From: an uncultured Ruminococcus sp.
GTDB taxonomy: Bacteria; Bacillota; Clostridia; Oscillospirales; Ruminococcaceae
Reading direction: 5' to 3'
NCBI GenBank assembly: GCA_934474025.1
Contig: CAKSMF010000003.1
Location: 1 to 64,000 of the forward strand
DNA length: 64,000 bases
Both the position numbers and the translations under genes were made by a program. This document shows positions 50,776 to 59,143 of this stretch, in pieces (the first letter of the stretch is position 1; each line of letters begins with the position of its first letter). The notes under the pieces are model-generated. The model saw only the letters and a program-made list of their open reading frames with translations. It was not told where the DNA came from and made no database searches.

Positions 50776-52092
50776 ATGAAAAAACTTAAAAGAAAGTCAT
50801 TAGGAATTTTTTTGGCAGTTATTACAATGTGCTTTTGCAGTTGCGGAAATACTGCTCCAAGGTCTTTAAATGAAAAAATTTCTATACCTGAAAATGGCAT
50901 AATTGAAGAAAGTGTTTTTAATCAATTAAAAAAGGACAATTCCATAAGCATATTTACAGGAGAGTCAAACGGCTTTAAATATGAATGGACAGTATTCGGC
51001 AGTGATATTTCTGACCCTCATAAATTGAATATGGCAATTGATATTAATAAGAATTCCGATGATGATTCAATAGAATTTGAATTTAAATCAACTGAAAAAT
51101 TCGGATTCAGTTCAATGCTGTCAATTTACCTTGATGAACGGTGGGACGCTCAGAGTGCAACGGCGTTTTCAGATGATAACGGTAAATTGACTTCTATTGG
51201 AAGTGTTTCGATAACAGGAAAAGATACAAGTATTCTTAATATTTCAATGTCGGAAACTTATGGAAAATACATTATAAAAGCCGATGAAGAACAAGAATCT
51301 GAAACTACTGCTACAACTACAAAAACTACTAAAAGCAAAAGTTCCGCAACTACAAAAACTACTGCAACTTCAAAATCAAGTACAATTACTGAAACAAGTA
51401 CAACAACAGCACAGGAAAGCACAACAATAACACAGGCAAATATAACAACTGTAAAAGTTACTGAACAGCCCATTGTAGAGGAAGAACAGGAAGAATACAT
51501 TGATATTCCGGAAGACACAGAAGAGTATGAAGAACCTGAACAGGAAGTTGAAACAGAACCGGAAAATTCAAGAATTTATTCAGACGGTTCTCAGACCGAA
51601 CAAGACAAATTTCTTACTGACCCTATACCTGAGGGAAAACCTATGCCGGTTGAACCATCAGATGCCAATATAGATGATTCAAAAATTATGGTATGTACTT
51701 TTTCGATAGAATGTACAACTATACTAAACAATATTTCCGACCTTGACCCCGAAAAACTTGATGTTGTGCCATCTGATGGAATTATTCTGCCACAGCAGAC
51801 AGTTGAATTCAAGTCAGGTGAATCAGTTTTTGACGTTCTGAAAAGAGTTTGTCAGGAAAACAATATTCACATGGAATACACAGATACACCAATTTATAAC
51901 AGTGCTTACATTGAGGGAATAAACAATCTGTATGAGTTTGATTGTGGTAGTCTGTCAGGTTGGCAATACCGTGTAAACGGTTGGTATCCTAACTATGGCT
52001 GTAGTCGATATCAACTTGCAGAAGGTGACGTTGTTGAATGGCGTTATACTTGCGATTTAGGAAAGGACATAGGTTGTGACTGGTTATCATAA
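50776..52092 (+). CDS. DUF4430 lipoprotein, likely cell-surface cobalamin-binding component
   Basis: 438 residues. A lipoprotein signal ends with MCFCSCGN. Residues ~25-165 form an unassigned beta domain. A long Thr/Ser linker (TTATTTKTTKSKSSATTKTT) and an acidic stretch (VEEEQEEYIDIPEDTEEYEE) suggest spanning of the cell wall. Residues ~345-435 are a DUF4430 domain (TVEFKSGESVFDVLKRVCQE, GSLSGWQYRVNGWYPNYG, GDVVEWRYTC). DUF4430 is related to the C-terminal beta domain of transcobalamin and intrinsic factor. Under a B12 riboswitch and followed by ECF transporter genes, it probably presents cobalamin to the transporter. The final codons overlap EcfT. Confidence 0.88.
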   Translation: MKKLKRKSLGIFLAVITMCFCSCGNTAPRSLNEKISIPENGIIEESVFNQLKKDNSISIFTGESNGFKYEWTVFGSDISDPHKLNMAIDINKNSDDDSIEFEFKSTEKFGFSSMLSIYLDERWDAQSATAFSDDNGKLTSIGSVSITGKDTSILNISMSETYGKYIIKADEEQESETTATTTKTTKSKSSATTKTTATSKSSTITETSTTTAQESTTITQANITTVKVTEQPIVEEEQEEYIDIPEDTEEYEEPEQEVETEPENSRIYSDGSQTEQDKFLTDPIPEGKPMPVEPSDANIDDSKIMVCTFSIECTTILNNISDLDPEKLDVVPSDGIILPQQTVEFKSGESVFDVLKRVCQENNIHMEYTDTPIYNSAYIEGINNLYEFDCGSLSGWQYRVNGWYPNYGCSRYQLAEGDVVEWRYTCDLGKDIGCDWLS

Positions 52093-52987
52093 CGTATCAG
52101 GCGGAGAATTTTCACGATATCACCCAGTCGTAAACTTTATATATTTTGGATTCGTATTTTTGTTCTCAATGATTATCACACACCCGATAAGTCAGGCAAT
52201 ATCACTTGTATGTGCTGTTTCGTGCGGAATGTCAATCTGCGGTAAAAAAGGAGTTTTTTTCAATCTTAAATATAGTTTGCCTGTTTTGTTGCTGACAGCT
52301 GTTATAAATCCGGCATTCAGTCATGCAGGAGTAACTATTCTCACTTATTTGCCAACAGGAAATCCCTTAACGCTTGAAAGCATATTGTATGGTATATCAT
52401 CAGGGTGTATGCTGGCATCAATTTTGGGGTGGTTTATGTGTTTCAATGAAGTTATAACTTCTGATAAATTTATATATCTTTTTGGAAGAATAATTCCGTC
52501 ATTGTCGCTTTTGTTGAGTATGACATTAAGATTTATTCCAAAATTCAAGTCCCAGATTGAAAAGGTGAGTGAAGCTCAAAAATGCATAGGACGTGACGTT
52601 TCACAAGGAAGCGTTTTTAAAAGGATAAGAAATGCTGTTACAGTACTGTCGATTGTAATTACATGGTCTCTCGAAAATGCAATAGAAACGGCTGACAGCA
52701 TGAAAAGCCGTGGTTATGGACTGAAAGGCAGGACAGCTTTTTCAATTTATCGTTTTGATGAACGTGACAAAAATATATTAATATGGATTGTTTTTTGTGG
52801 TGTGTACGTTCTTTGCGGAGTAATTGCCGGAGTTTTTGAATGGAGATATTTTCCGAGTGTAGCCGGATTCCCGATAAATCCATTTACAGCAAGTTTTCAT
52901 GCTGTTTACTTTATGATGTGTATAACACCGGTATTTATAAATATAATGGAGGAACGCAAGTGGAAAAATATTCAATCAGAAATTTGA
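52076..52987 (+). CDS. ecfT: ECF transporter transmembrane subunit EcfT
   Basis: 303 residues with several membrane helices (FIYFGFVFLFSMIITHPISQ, FNLKYSLPVLLLTAVINPAF) and the EcfT coupling motifs: the SLENAIETADSMKSRGYGLK helix carries the A-R-G-type signature (here SRG) that contacts the ATPases. The start is a GTG at 52076, inside the end of the lipoprotein gene (17-base overlap), with GGAAAGGAC upstream. The end overlaps the ATPase gene by 28 bases. It connects the S component to the ATPases in vitamin import. Confidence 0.93.
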   Translation: MTGYHNVSGGEFSRYHPVVNFIYFGFVFLFSMIITHPISQAISLVCAVSCGMSICGKKGVFFNLKYSLPVLLLTAVINPAFSHAGVTILTYLPTGNPLTLESILYGISSGCMLASILGWFMCFNEVITSDKFIYLFGRIIPSLSLLLSMTLRFIPKFKSQIEKVSEAQKCIGRDVSQGSVFKRIRNAVTVLSIVITWSLENAIETADSMKSRGYGLKGRTAFSIYRFDERDKNILIWIVFCGVYVLCGVIAGVFEWRYFPSVAGFPINPFTASFHAVYFMMCITPVFINIMEERKWKNIQSEI

Positions 52988-55599
52988 ATTTTTATTATCC
53001 GGAACAATCCGAAAAGGCTTTGGATAACATAAATCTGTCAATAAATAAAGGTGGATTTACAGTAATATGCGGAGCTTCCGGCTGTGGAAAATCAACTCTT
53101 TTAAGACAGCTTAAAACGGTTCTTGCACCTCATGGAATAAAAACAGGTGAAATATTTTTTGATAATGTACCGCTTAGTGACCTTGATTTACGTAGACAAG
53201 CTTCAGAAATAGGATTTGTTTCGCAATCACCCGATAATCAGATTGTTACTGATAAAGTATGGCATGAACTTGCTTTCGGTCTTGAAAGTCTCGGTATTGA
53301 TACTGCTACAATACGTGCAAGAGTTTCGGAAATGGCGTCATTTTTTGGTATTCAGAATTGGTTTCACAAAAAAGTAACAGAACTTTCAGGCGGTCAGAAA
53401 CAGTTACTTAATCTTGCTTCTGTAATGGTAATGCAACCAAGTGTAATTATCCTTGATGAACCTACAAGTCAGCTTGACCCTATATCTGCATCAGATTTTC
53501 TTGCGATTCTTGCAAAAATCAACCGTGAACTTGGAGTTACAGTCATATTGACAGAACATCGTCTTGAAGAAGCATTACCGCTTTCAACAGATACAGTCTT
53601 TATGGACAAAGGAAAAGTTATTTGTAGCGGAACTGTTAAGGAAGTCGGAAATAAACTCCGTGAATACGGTCATGGTATGTTTTTGGCAATGCCCGTTGCT
53701 ATGCGTATATGGTCAGCAATTGAAAACAGTGAAGAATGTCCGGTAACAGTTCGTGAGGGAAATATTTTTCTTAGTAAATTTGCAGAAAAACATAAAATTT
53801 ATGATGTGCCGAAAAGAAATATATCATATAATTCAGAAAAAATAGTCCTTGAAACTTCAGATGTGTGGTTCAGGTATGAAAAAGATAGTCCGGATATTGT
53901 AAAAGGTCTTGATATAAAGTTGCATGAGGGCGAATTTATGGCGATACTCGGCGGAAATGGTACAGGTAAAACTACTTCTTTAAAAGTTATTGCCGGACTT
54001 AAAAAAAATTATCGTGGTGAAGTTAAGTACAATGGCAAAATAGGATTTCTTCCGCAAAATCCGCAGTCACTTCTTGTTAAGAAAAATGTATATGAAGATT
54101 TAAGGGAAGTTCTAAGAGGGAAAAAATTTCCGGAGCAGGAAATAAAAGAAAAGATACTTTATATTTCCGCAATATGCCATATAGACAATTTTTTTGAACG
54201 TCACCCGTATGACCTTTCGGGAGGAGAACAACAACGTGTAGCACTTGCAAAAATCCTCTTATGTGAACCCGATATACTATTACTTGACGAACCAACAAAA
54301 GGACTTGATGCTGAATTTAAGAAAGTGTTTGCAGAAATTCTGAACGATTTATTGAGTAATGGAAAATCTGTACTTATGGTCAGTCATGATATTGAATTCT
54401 GTGCTGAATATTGTGATAAATGTGCTATGTTTTTTGACGGTGGAATTACTTCACAAGGTACACCAACAGAATTTTTTTCAGGAAATAGTTTCTATACAAC
54501 TTCAGCAAGCAGAATATCTCGTCATATTATAGATAATGCAATTACTGTAAATGATGTAGTTTCGGCGTGTGGAGGAAAAGTTATTCCATATAAGGAAAGA
54601 AAACCTATTGAAAGATACAACAAAATTACAGTCAATGAAAAAACTGTAAAAAAACTTCCGATATGGAGAAAAATAATTGCTTGTATTTCGGGAATAATTT
54701 CAATAATAGTTTTCTTTTATGCGGTGAAAAATACTGATTTAACAAAAATAATAAATTCAAATGGTCTTACAGAACTCTCAAAAAATCAGATATATATATA
54801 TTTGTTGTTAATATGTATGCTTTTAATTATGGCGTTATCAGTGGGCAGGCGTTCGGAAATTCCTTTGCATATACAGACAGCTCCCGAAAACAGAAAGCTT
54901 TCTAAACGTACCATATCGGCAGTTATAATGATAGTTATAGCAATACCATTAACACTTTTTGTGAGTATAGTTTACCTTGATATAAAAAAATATAATATTA
55001 TATCATTAGCAGTGCTTCTTGAATGTATGTTACCGTTTTTCATGATATTTGAAGGACGAAAACCAAAAGCAAGAGAACTTGTTATAATATCCGTCATGTG
55101 TGCTTTAGGAGTTGCCGGACGTTCAGCGTTTTTTATGTTACCGCATTTTAAACCCGTTATGGCAATTACAATAATTTCCGGAGTGGCATTTGGTGCAGAG
55201 TCGGGATTCCTTGTAGGAGCGGTTACAATGCTTGCTTCAAATGTGCTTTTCTCTCAAGGTCCGTGGACTGCATGGCAGATGTTTGCAATGGGACTTACAG
55301 GTTTTTTTGCAGGAATACTATTCCGAAAAGGTCTTTTAAGGCGTACAAGAATTTCTATGTGCATATATGGAGCGATTGTTGCTATTGTCATATATGGCGG
55401 AATTATGAATCCTGCTTCTGCTCTTATATGGGGCACTGAAACTTTAAACAAAGAAATTTTAATAACATATTATATTACCGGTTTCCCTATGGATTGTGTT
55501 CAGGCGTTCAGTACAGTTTTTTTCCTTTATTTTACTGCTGAACCTATGCTTGAAAAGCTTGACAGAATCAAAGTTAAATATGGACTTGTTGAAAAGTAG
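52960..55599 (+). CDS. Fused ECF transporter: two EcfA ATPases plus S component
   Basis: 879 residues from a GTG at 52960 (GGAGG, 7-base spacing). Residues 1-~275: first ATPase, Walker A VICGASGCGKSTLLRQL, signature TELSGGQKQLLNLASVM, Walker B VIILDEPTSQLDP. Residues ~305-540: second ATPase, ILGGNGTGKTTSLKVIAGL, DLSGGEQQRVALAKILL, ILLLDEPTKGLDAEF. Residues ~590-879: hydrophobic domain with about eight helices including REL VIISVMCALGVAGRSAFF and AGILFRKGLLRR, typical of ECF S components of the CbrT/queT-like type. All three usually are separate proteins. With the riboswitch, cobalamin is the expected substrate. Confidence 0.92.
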   Translation: MEKYSIRNLNFYYPEQSEKALDNINLSINKGGFTVICGASGCGKSTLLRQLKTVLAPHGIKTGEIFFDNVPLSDLDLRRQASEIGFVSQSPDNQIVTDKVWHELAFGLESLGIDTATIRARVSEMASFFGIQNWFHKKVTELSGGQKQLLNLASVMVMQPSVIILDEPTSQLDPISASDFLAILAKINRELGVTVILTEHRLEEALPLSTDTVFMDKGKVICSGTVKEVGNKLREYGHGMFLAMPVAMRIWSAIENSEECPVTVREGNIFLSKFAEKHKIYDVPKRNISYNSEKIVLETSDVWFRYEKDSPDIVKGLDIKLHEGEFMAILGGNGTGKTTSLKVIAGLKKNYRGEVKYNGKIGFLPQNPQSLLVKKNVYEDLREVLRGKKFPEQEIKEKILYISAICHIDNFFERHPYDLSGGEQQRVALAKILLCEPDILLLDEPTKGLDAEFKKVFAEILNDLLSNGKSVLMVSHDIEFCAEYCDKCAMFFDGGITSQGTPTEFFSGNSFYTTSASRISRHIIDNAITVNDVVSACGGKVIPYKERKPIERYNKITVNEKTVKKLPIWRKIIACISGIISIIVFFYAVKNTDLTKIINSNGLTELSKNQIYIYLLLICMLLIMALSVGRRSEIPLHIQTAPENRKLSKRTISAVIMIVIAIPLTLFVSIVYLDIKKYNIISLAVLLECMLPFFMIFEGRKPKARELVIISVMCALGVAGRSAFFMLPHFKPVMAITIISGVAFGAESGFLVGAVTMLASNVLFSQGPWTAWQMFAMGLTGFFAGILFRKGLLRRTRISMCIYGAIVAIVIYGGIMNPASALIWGTETLNKEILITYYITGFPMDCVQAFSTVFFLYFTAEPMLEKLDRIKVKYGLVEK

Positions 55600-55610
55600 A
55601 AAAAATTATC

Positions 55611-55639
55611 TTGACATTAAAAAAGAGATATGCTATAAT
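55611..55639 (+). promoter_or_regulatory. Promoter of B12 operon 2
   Basis: TTGACA (55611-55616), 17 bases, TATAAT (55634-55639). It starts 12 bases after the upstream ECF gene ends, so the second riboswitch has its own promoter. Confidence 0.9.
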
Positions 55640-55682
55640 AAAATTACGGATTAGGTTAGTCCGTGCATAGCTGATATAAGAA

Positions 55683-56024
55683 AATACGGTTTGAAAAGTT
55701 GTACGCTGAGTAGATGAAAAGGGAATCAGGTTAGAATCCTGAACAACCGCCATTACTGTATTTGACGAAAGAAAAAATTATATGCCATTGGAGTTTTTTT
55801 CTCTGAGAAGGTTATTTTTTCTGCGTTCTACGCAAATCATAAGTCAGGATACCTGCCGTGTTTTTTTAGGTGAACATAACTTTGGTGTGAAGAGTGCAAC
55901 CGATTTATCAAGTGATTTTAAAACTTTGGATTGGTGTACTTTTTCGTCAGCAATTTTAAGGTTTTATTTATCGTGTGATATATCGTTTGTACTCTCCTGT
56001 GAAAAAAACAGGGGAGTTTTTTTG
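55683..56024 (+). promoter_or_regulatory. Cobalamin riboswitch 2 with terminator
   Basis: The aptamer spans 55683-55862: P1 AATACGG with CCGTGTT, core GGTTAGAATCCTGAACAACC and CCATTACTGTA, B12-box AAGTCAGGATACCTGCC. It is almost identical in its core to the element at 50528. The expression platform ends with an intrinsic terminator (ACTCTCCTGT 55991-56000 with ACAGGGGAGT 56008-56017, then T7). The segment AACATAACTTTGGTG after the aptamer is shared by both copies and may be part of the switching helix. Confidence 0.93.
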
Positions 56025-56041
56025 TTTTGGAGGTGAATCTA

Positions 56042-56236
56042 TTGACCGATGATGAAAAAAAGCAATGGGCGGTTCAGCAACTCATTATGAAATACAATGA
56101 ACTTGGCAGAACTCCTAAAAAATCAGACTATGACGGTGCAACCTGTTCTCGAATTAAAGCTTTTCTTGGAACTTGGCACAGAGCTTTAGAAACGGCAGGT
56201 CTTAGAGAAGTAAAAAAGAAAGGATTTGAAAAATGA
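56042..56236 (+). CDS. Small HNH-repeat-like protein in the B12 operon, 64 residues
   Basis: A TTG start at 56042 is favoured because GGAGG (56029-56033) is 8 bases upstream and no ATG exists in frame nearby. The sequence QQLIMKYNELGRTPKKSDYD, then CSRIKAFLGTWHRALETAGL, fits the homing-endonuclease-associated repeat (HNH_repeat), a small DNA-binding helical unit with the GRTP and F-G-W-ALEAAGL pattern. There is no nuclease domain. The stop overlaps the start of the next gene by 4 bases (ATGA), so translation is coupled. Why a DNA-binding repeat heads a B12-binding operon is unclear. Confidence 0.7.
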   Translation: MTDDEKKQWAVQQLIMKYNELGRTPKKSDYDGATCSRIKAFLGTWHRALETAGLREVKKKGFEK

Positions 56237-58764
56237 AAAATATCAGTAAAAAACTTTTAAGTGCTGTTCTTTCAGTTTCAATGATTGTGGGTACAACCGC
56301 AATTAATTTTCCGGTAGTAGCGTCCACATCTGATGAAATGACTATTACCGTTTCATTAGAAGGTTTAACTCTTGGTCAAGGTATGTATGTAGAACCTGAA
56401 ACATATACTTTGTCCGAAATCAACAACATTCTGGCTGAATATAATTATTCGTCAGATTACACAGAAGATAATATTACTGCCAGTGTTGCATTTGGTGCTG
56501 CTATGCTTGATAATGGCATTGTATTAAATCCTGAAGATTTTGAAAGCAGTTCTTATTATCTTAGAAAGATAAAAGATGTTGATAAAGGTTATGTGAATAT
56601 TCCACAGGTTATCTATGATAAGGGTAATTTGACAGAAAGCGATATAGAATCGAATGATGATGAATATTTAGGTGAATTTGATTATTATAGCATGAGTGGC
56701 TGGATGATTACCGTTAATGACCTTTTGACACCAGTTGGCATGGGTTCATGGAATCTTAAACAGGATTATTCTGGTTACAATGATTATGATAATAATTATG
56801 TGATTCGTGTACAATTTACTGTCAGCGGTTGGGGGGCAGACCTTGGAATTGATACTGGTTGGGGTGCACCGGCTTATTTTGAACACGCAAATAAAGACAA
56901 GCTTTATATGAAGTATGCACAGCTTGCAAAAGACGGAGCATTTGAAAATAATGGTTCAGCACTTAAAGAAAAAGCACTTTCTGTTATGGAAAAGCTTGAT
57001 GCAACTCAGCAGGAAGTAGATGATACACTTAAACTTCTTGAAAACTATGAATTGAATACAGTAATTTATGATACCCTTGATAAACTCGCAAACACTGTGA
57101 CAGAACCAACATATAACAATGAATGGTCAGTTATTTCACTTGCAAGAGGCGGATATTTGGATAAAAACAGCGAATATTTCAAAGGTTATTACAACAGACT
57201 TGCTGAAGAAGTAAACAGCAAAGCATCTTCTGTAGATAAAAATGGTGCTTTAAATAAGAATAAATATACAGAAAATTCACGTGTTACAATAGCACTTTCA
57301 TCAATTGGAAAAAATGCACATTCAGTTGGCGATTGGGATATATTAGCACCTCTTGAAGATTTCGACGCTGTTACAAAGCAGGGATTGAATGGACCTGTAT
57401 TTGCTCTTATTGCACTTGATTCAAATAATTATAAAACTACAGATTCAACAATAAGACAGCAGTATATTGATTATATTCTTGATGCAGAACTTGACGGCGG
57501 TGGCTGGACATTTTTTGGTTCAGCAGACCCCGATATGACCGGAATGACAATACAGGCACTTTCACGTTATATGGATAATGCTGATGTTAAATCTGCTGTT
57601 GAAAGAGGTATTGATAAGCTTTCTGAAATGCAGAATGATGACGGCGGATATGCTTCTTGGGGAAGTGTAAACTCTGAAAGTATTTCACAGGTAATTGTTG
57701 CTTGTACATCTGTGGGAATAGACCCGAATACAGATTCAAGATTTGTTAAAAATGGTAAATCAGCAGTTGATGCACTTCTTGGTTTTTATGATTCCAGTTC
57801 AACTACATTTACATTCCGTCATGTAATGGACGGTGCTGTAAATGGTATGGCAACTGACCAGGCATCATATGCACTTGTTGCTTATCAGAGATTTATAAAT
57901 AATAAAAATTCACTTTATAATATGTCAGATGCTGATGTTGAAGGTGTAGCACAGTTTGGTGGTGCAACAGTAAGTCTTAAAGGAAATATCGGTGTAAACT
58001 TCCATATGTTGCTTGATGATGAAGTAGCAAATGATAAGGAAGCATATATGCAATTTAATCTTGCTGACGGAAAGTCCTCTACTGTCAAGATGAAAGACGC
58101 TCAGACCACTGTAATTGATGGTGTTACATATTATGTATTCCCGCTTGAAATTCCTGCAAAGGATATGAGTGAAAATATAACTTCTCAGATGTTCCTCGGA
58201 GACGGAACAAAATGCAGTGCTGTTCAGAAATATTCTGTAAGTGAGTATGCAGACAAAATATTAAATGGTTCTTATGACGATAAAGCAAAAGCTGTTGTAA
58301 AAGCAATGGTTAATTATGGTGAATGTGCAGAAGCTTACTTTAATCCATCTGTTTCAACAACAGTTGATACTGATTCCGTTACATCTGAAACACTCGCAGA
58401 TTTTATGATGAGTTCTTCCGGAAATCTTCCAAAGGGCATAGAATATTATGGTTCAAGTTTGTTACTCGAATCACAGACAACATTAAGACATTATTTCAAG
58501 GTTGCAGATGGTACAGAAGTATCAGCTTATAATTTCAGCGGAAATAAAGACAACTATTATTATATTGATATTTCTGATATTTCATCACTTAAACTGAATA
58601 AAGCTAATCAGACAACAATCGGAGAGTATACAATTTCATACAGTCCGTTAAGTTATGCTTATGCTGTAGTAAACAATGAAAATGCAACTGATAGTTTAAA
58701 GACTCTTGTAAAGGCATTGTATCTTTATAATCAGGCATCAGTTGCCTATAATGGAGGTGTTTGA
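56233..58764 (+). CDS. Secreted transcobalamin-like protein (DUF4430 plus alpha-toroid)
   Basis: 843 residues. A signal peptide (LLSAVLSVSMIVGTTA, cut near 31) is followed at ~37-200 by a DUF4430-like beta domain (MTITVSLEGLTLGQGMYVEP, YYSMSGWMITVND). Residues ~285-560 have the repeated helical pattern of prenyltransferase/squalene-cyclase-type toroids (GPVFALIALDSNNY, LDGGGWTFFG, DMTGMTIQALSRYM, DDGGYASWGSVNSESISQVI, MATDQASYALVAYQRF). Intrinsic factor and transcobalamin combine exactly these two folds to enclose B12, here in reverse order. The C-terminal ~270 residues are a domain common in Ruminococcus surface proteins (GNIGVNFHMLLDDEV, VKAMVNYGECAEAYF). Riboswitch control makes B12 capture the likely role. 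Confidence 0.85.
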   Translation: MKNISKKLLSAVLSVSMIVGTTAINFPVVASTSDEMTITVSLEGLTLGQGMYVEPETYTLSEINNILAEYNYSSDYTEDNITASVAFGAAMLDNGIVLNPEDFESSSYYLRKIKDVDKGYVNIPQVIYDKGNLTESDIESNDDEYLGEFDYYSMSGWMITVNDLLTPVGMGSWNLKQDYSGYNDYDNNYVIRVQFTVSGWGADLGIDTGWGAPAYFEHANKDKLYMKYAQLAKDGAFENNGSALKEKALSVMEKLDATQQEVDDTLKLLENYELNTVIYDTLDKLANTVTEPTYNNEWSVISLARGGYLDKNSEYFKGYYNRLAEEVNSKASSVDKNGALNKNKYTENSRVTIALSSIGKNAHSVGDWDILAPLEDFDAVTKQGLNGPVFALIALDSNNYKTTDSTIRQQYIDYILDAELDGGGWTFFGSADPDMTGMTIQALSRYMDNADVKSAVERGIDKLSEMQNDDGGYASWGSVNSESISQVIVACTSVGIDPNTDSRFVKNGKSAVDALLGFYDSSSTTFTFRHVMDGAVNGMATDQASYALVAYQRFINNKNSLYNMSDADVEGVAQFGGATVSLKGNIGVNFHMLLDDEVANDKEAYMQFNLADGKSSTVKMKDAQTTVIDGVTYYVFPLEIPAKDMSENITSQMFLGDGTKCSAVQKYSVSEYADKILNGSYDDKAKAVVKAMVNYGECAEAYFNPSVSTTVDTDSVTSETLADFMMSSSGNLPKGIEYYGSSLLLESQTTLRHYFKVADGTEVSAYNFSGNKDNYYYIDISDISSLKLNKANQTTIGEYTISYSPLSYAYAVVNNENATDSLKTLVKALYLYNQASVAYNGGV

Positions 58765-58766
58765 AA

Positions 58767-58877
58767 ATGAGAGAAGAATACATTAAACCAGAAGTTGAAA
58801 TAATTGAGTTCGACAGTGAAGACGTTATTACAACAAGTAAAATAGGCCTTGATGAAAATGAAACAGATATTTTCTGA
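58767..58877 (+). CDS. 36-residue peptide at the end of the B12 operon
   Basis: ATG 58767 lies two bases after the preceding stop with GGAGG about 9 bases upstream (58753-58757). The peptide begins MREEYIKPEVEIIEFDSEDV, then ITTSKIGLDENETDIF. The first part (KPEVEIIEFDSEDVITTS) recurs in many very short Firmicute ORFs that end soon after a TS or Cys-rich tail, some of which are RiPP precursors. Here no Cys follows and no modifying enzyme is near. A terminator follows 38 bases later. It is too short for most gene finders; its ribosome-binding site and position argue that it is real. Confidence 0.6.
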   Translation: MREEYIKPEVEIIEFDSEDVITTSKIGLDENETDIF

Positions 58878-58915
58878 ATACTTTGTTGAATTATGTTTTT
58901 ACCATAACTAATAAT

Positions 58916-58943
58916 AACCCTCATCTTTATAGGTGGGGGTTGA
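58916..58943 (+). terminator. Terminator of B12 operon 2
   Basis: AACCCTCATC (58916-58925) pairs with GGTGGGGGTT (58932-58941) around TTTATA. The T tract is short. Confidence 0.65.
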
Positions 58944-58957
58944 TTGTATTCTGAATA

Positions 58958-58986
58958 TTGACAAACTTAAAATAATATAGTATAAT
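58958..58986 (+). promoter_or_regulatory. Promoter of the Ser/Thr-rich lipoprotein gene
   Basis: TTGACA (58958-58963), 17 bases, TATAAT (58981-58986): full consensus. It implies a leader of about 150 bases. Confidence 0.88.
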
Positions 58987-59095
58987 CAATTGAAGTTTAA
59001 AGCATAAAACTATTTAAAAAAACTTGAATAATAGGTTTTGACAGTGAATATGTTATTGCAATGACTTGATTGTTTGAAGAAAAAATTTTTATATA

Positions 59096-59128
59096 AAACA
59101 GGCACTGCAAAAAAAGTGTCTGTTTTTG
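59096..59128 (+). terminator. Terminator-like hairpin inside the lipoprotein leader
   Basis: AAACAGGCACT (59096-59106) pairs with AGTGTCTGTTT (59115-59125) with one G-U, then a T-rich run. It ends 7 bases before the AAGGAGG of the next gene, so it would act as an attenuator. Confidence 0.6.
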
Positions 59129-59143
59129 TGTTAAGGAGGATAT

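Noticed and set aside
51258..51518. Minus-strand Val/Ser-rich ORF
   Set aside because: It is the reverse complement of the Thr/Ser linker of the DUF4430 lipoprotein. Low-complexity linkers often open the opposite frame (the same applies at 59131-59370).
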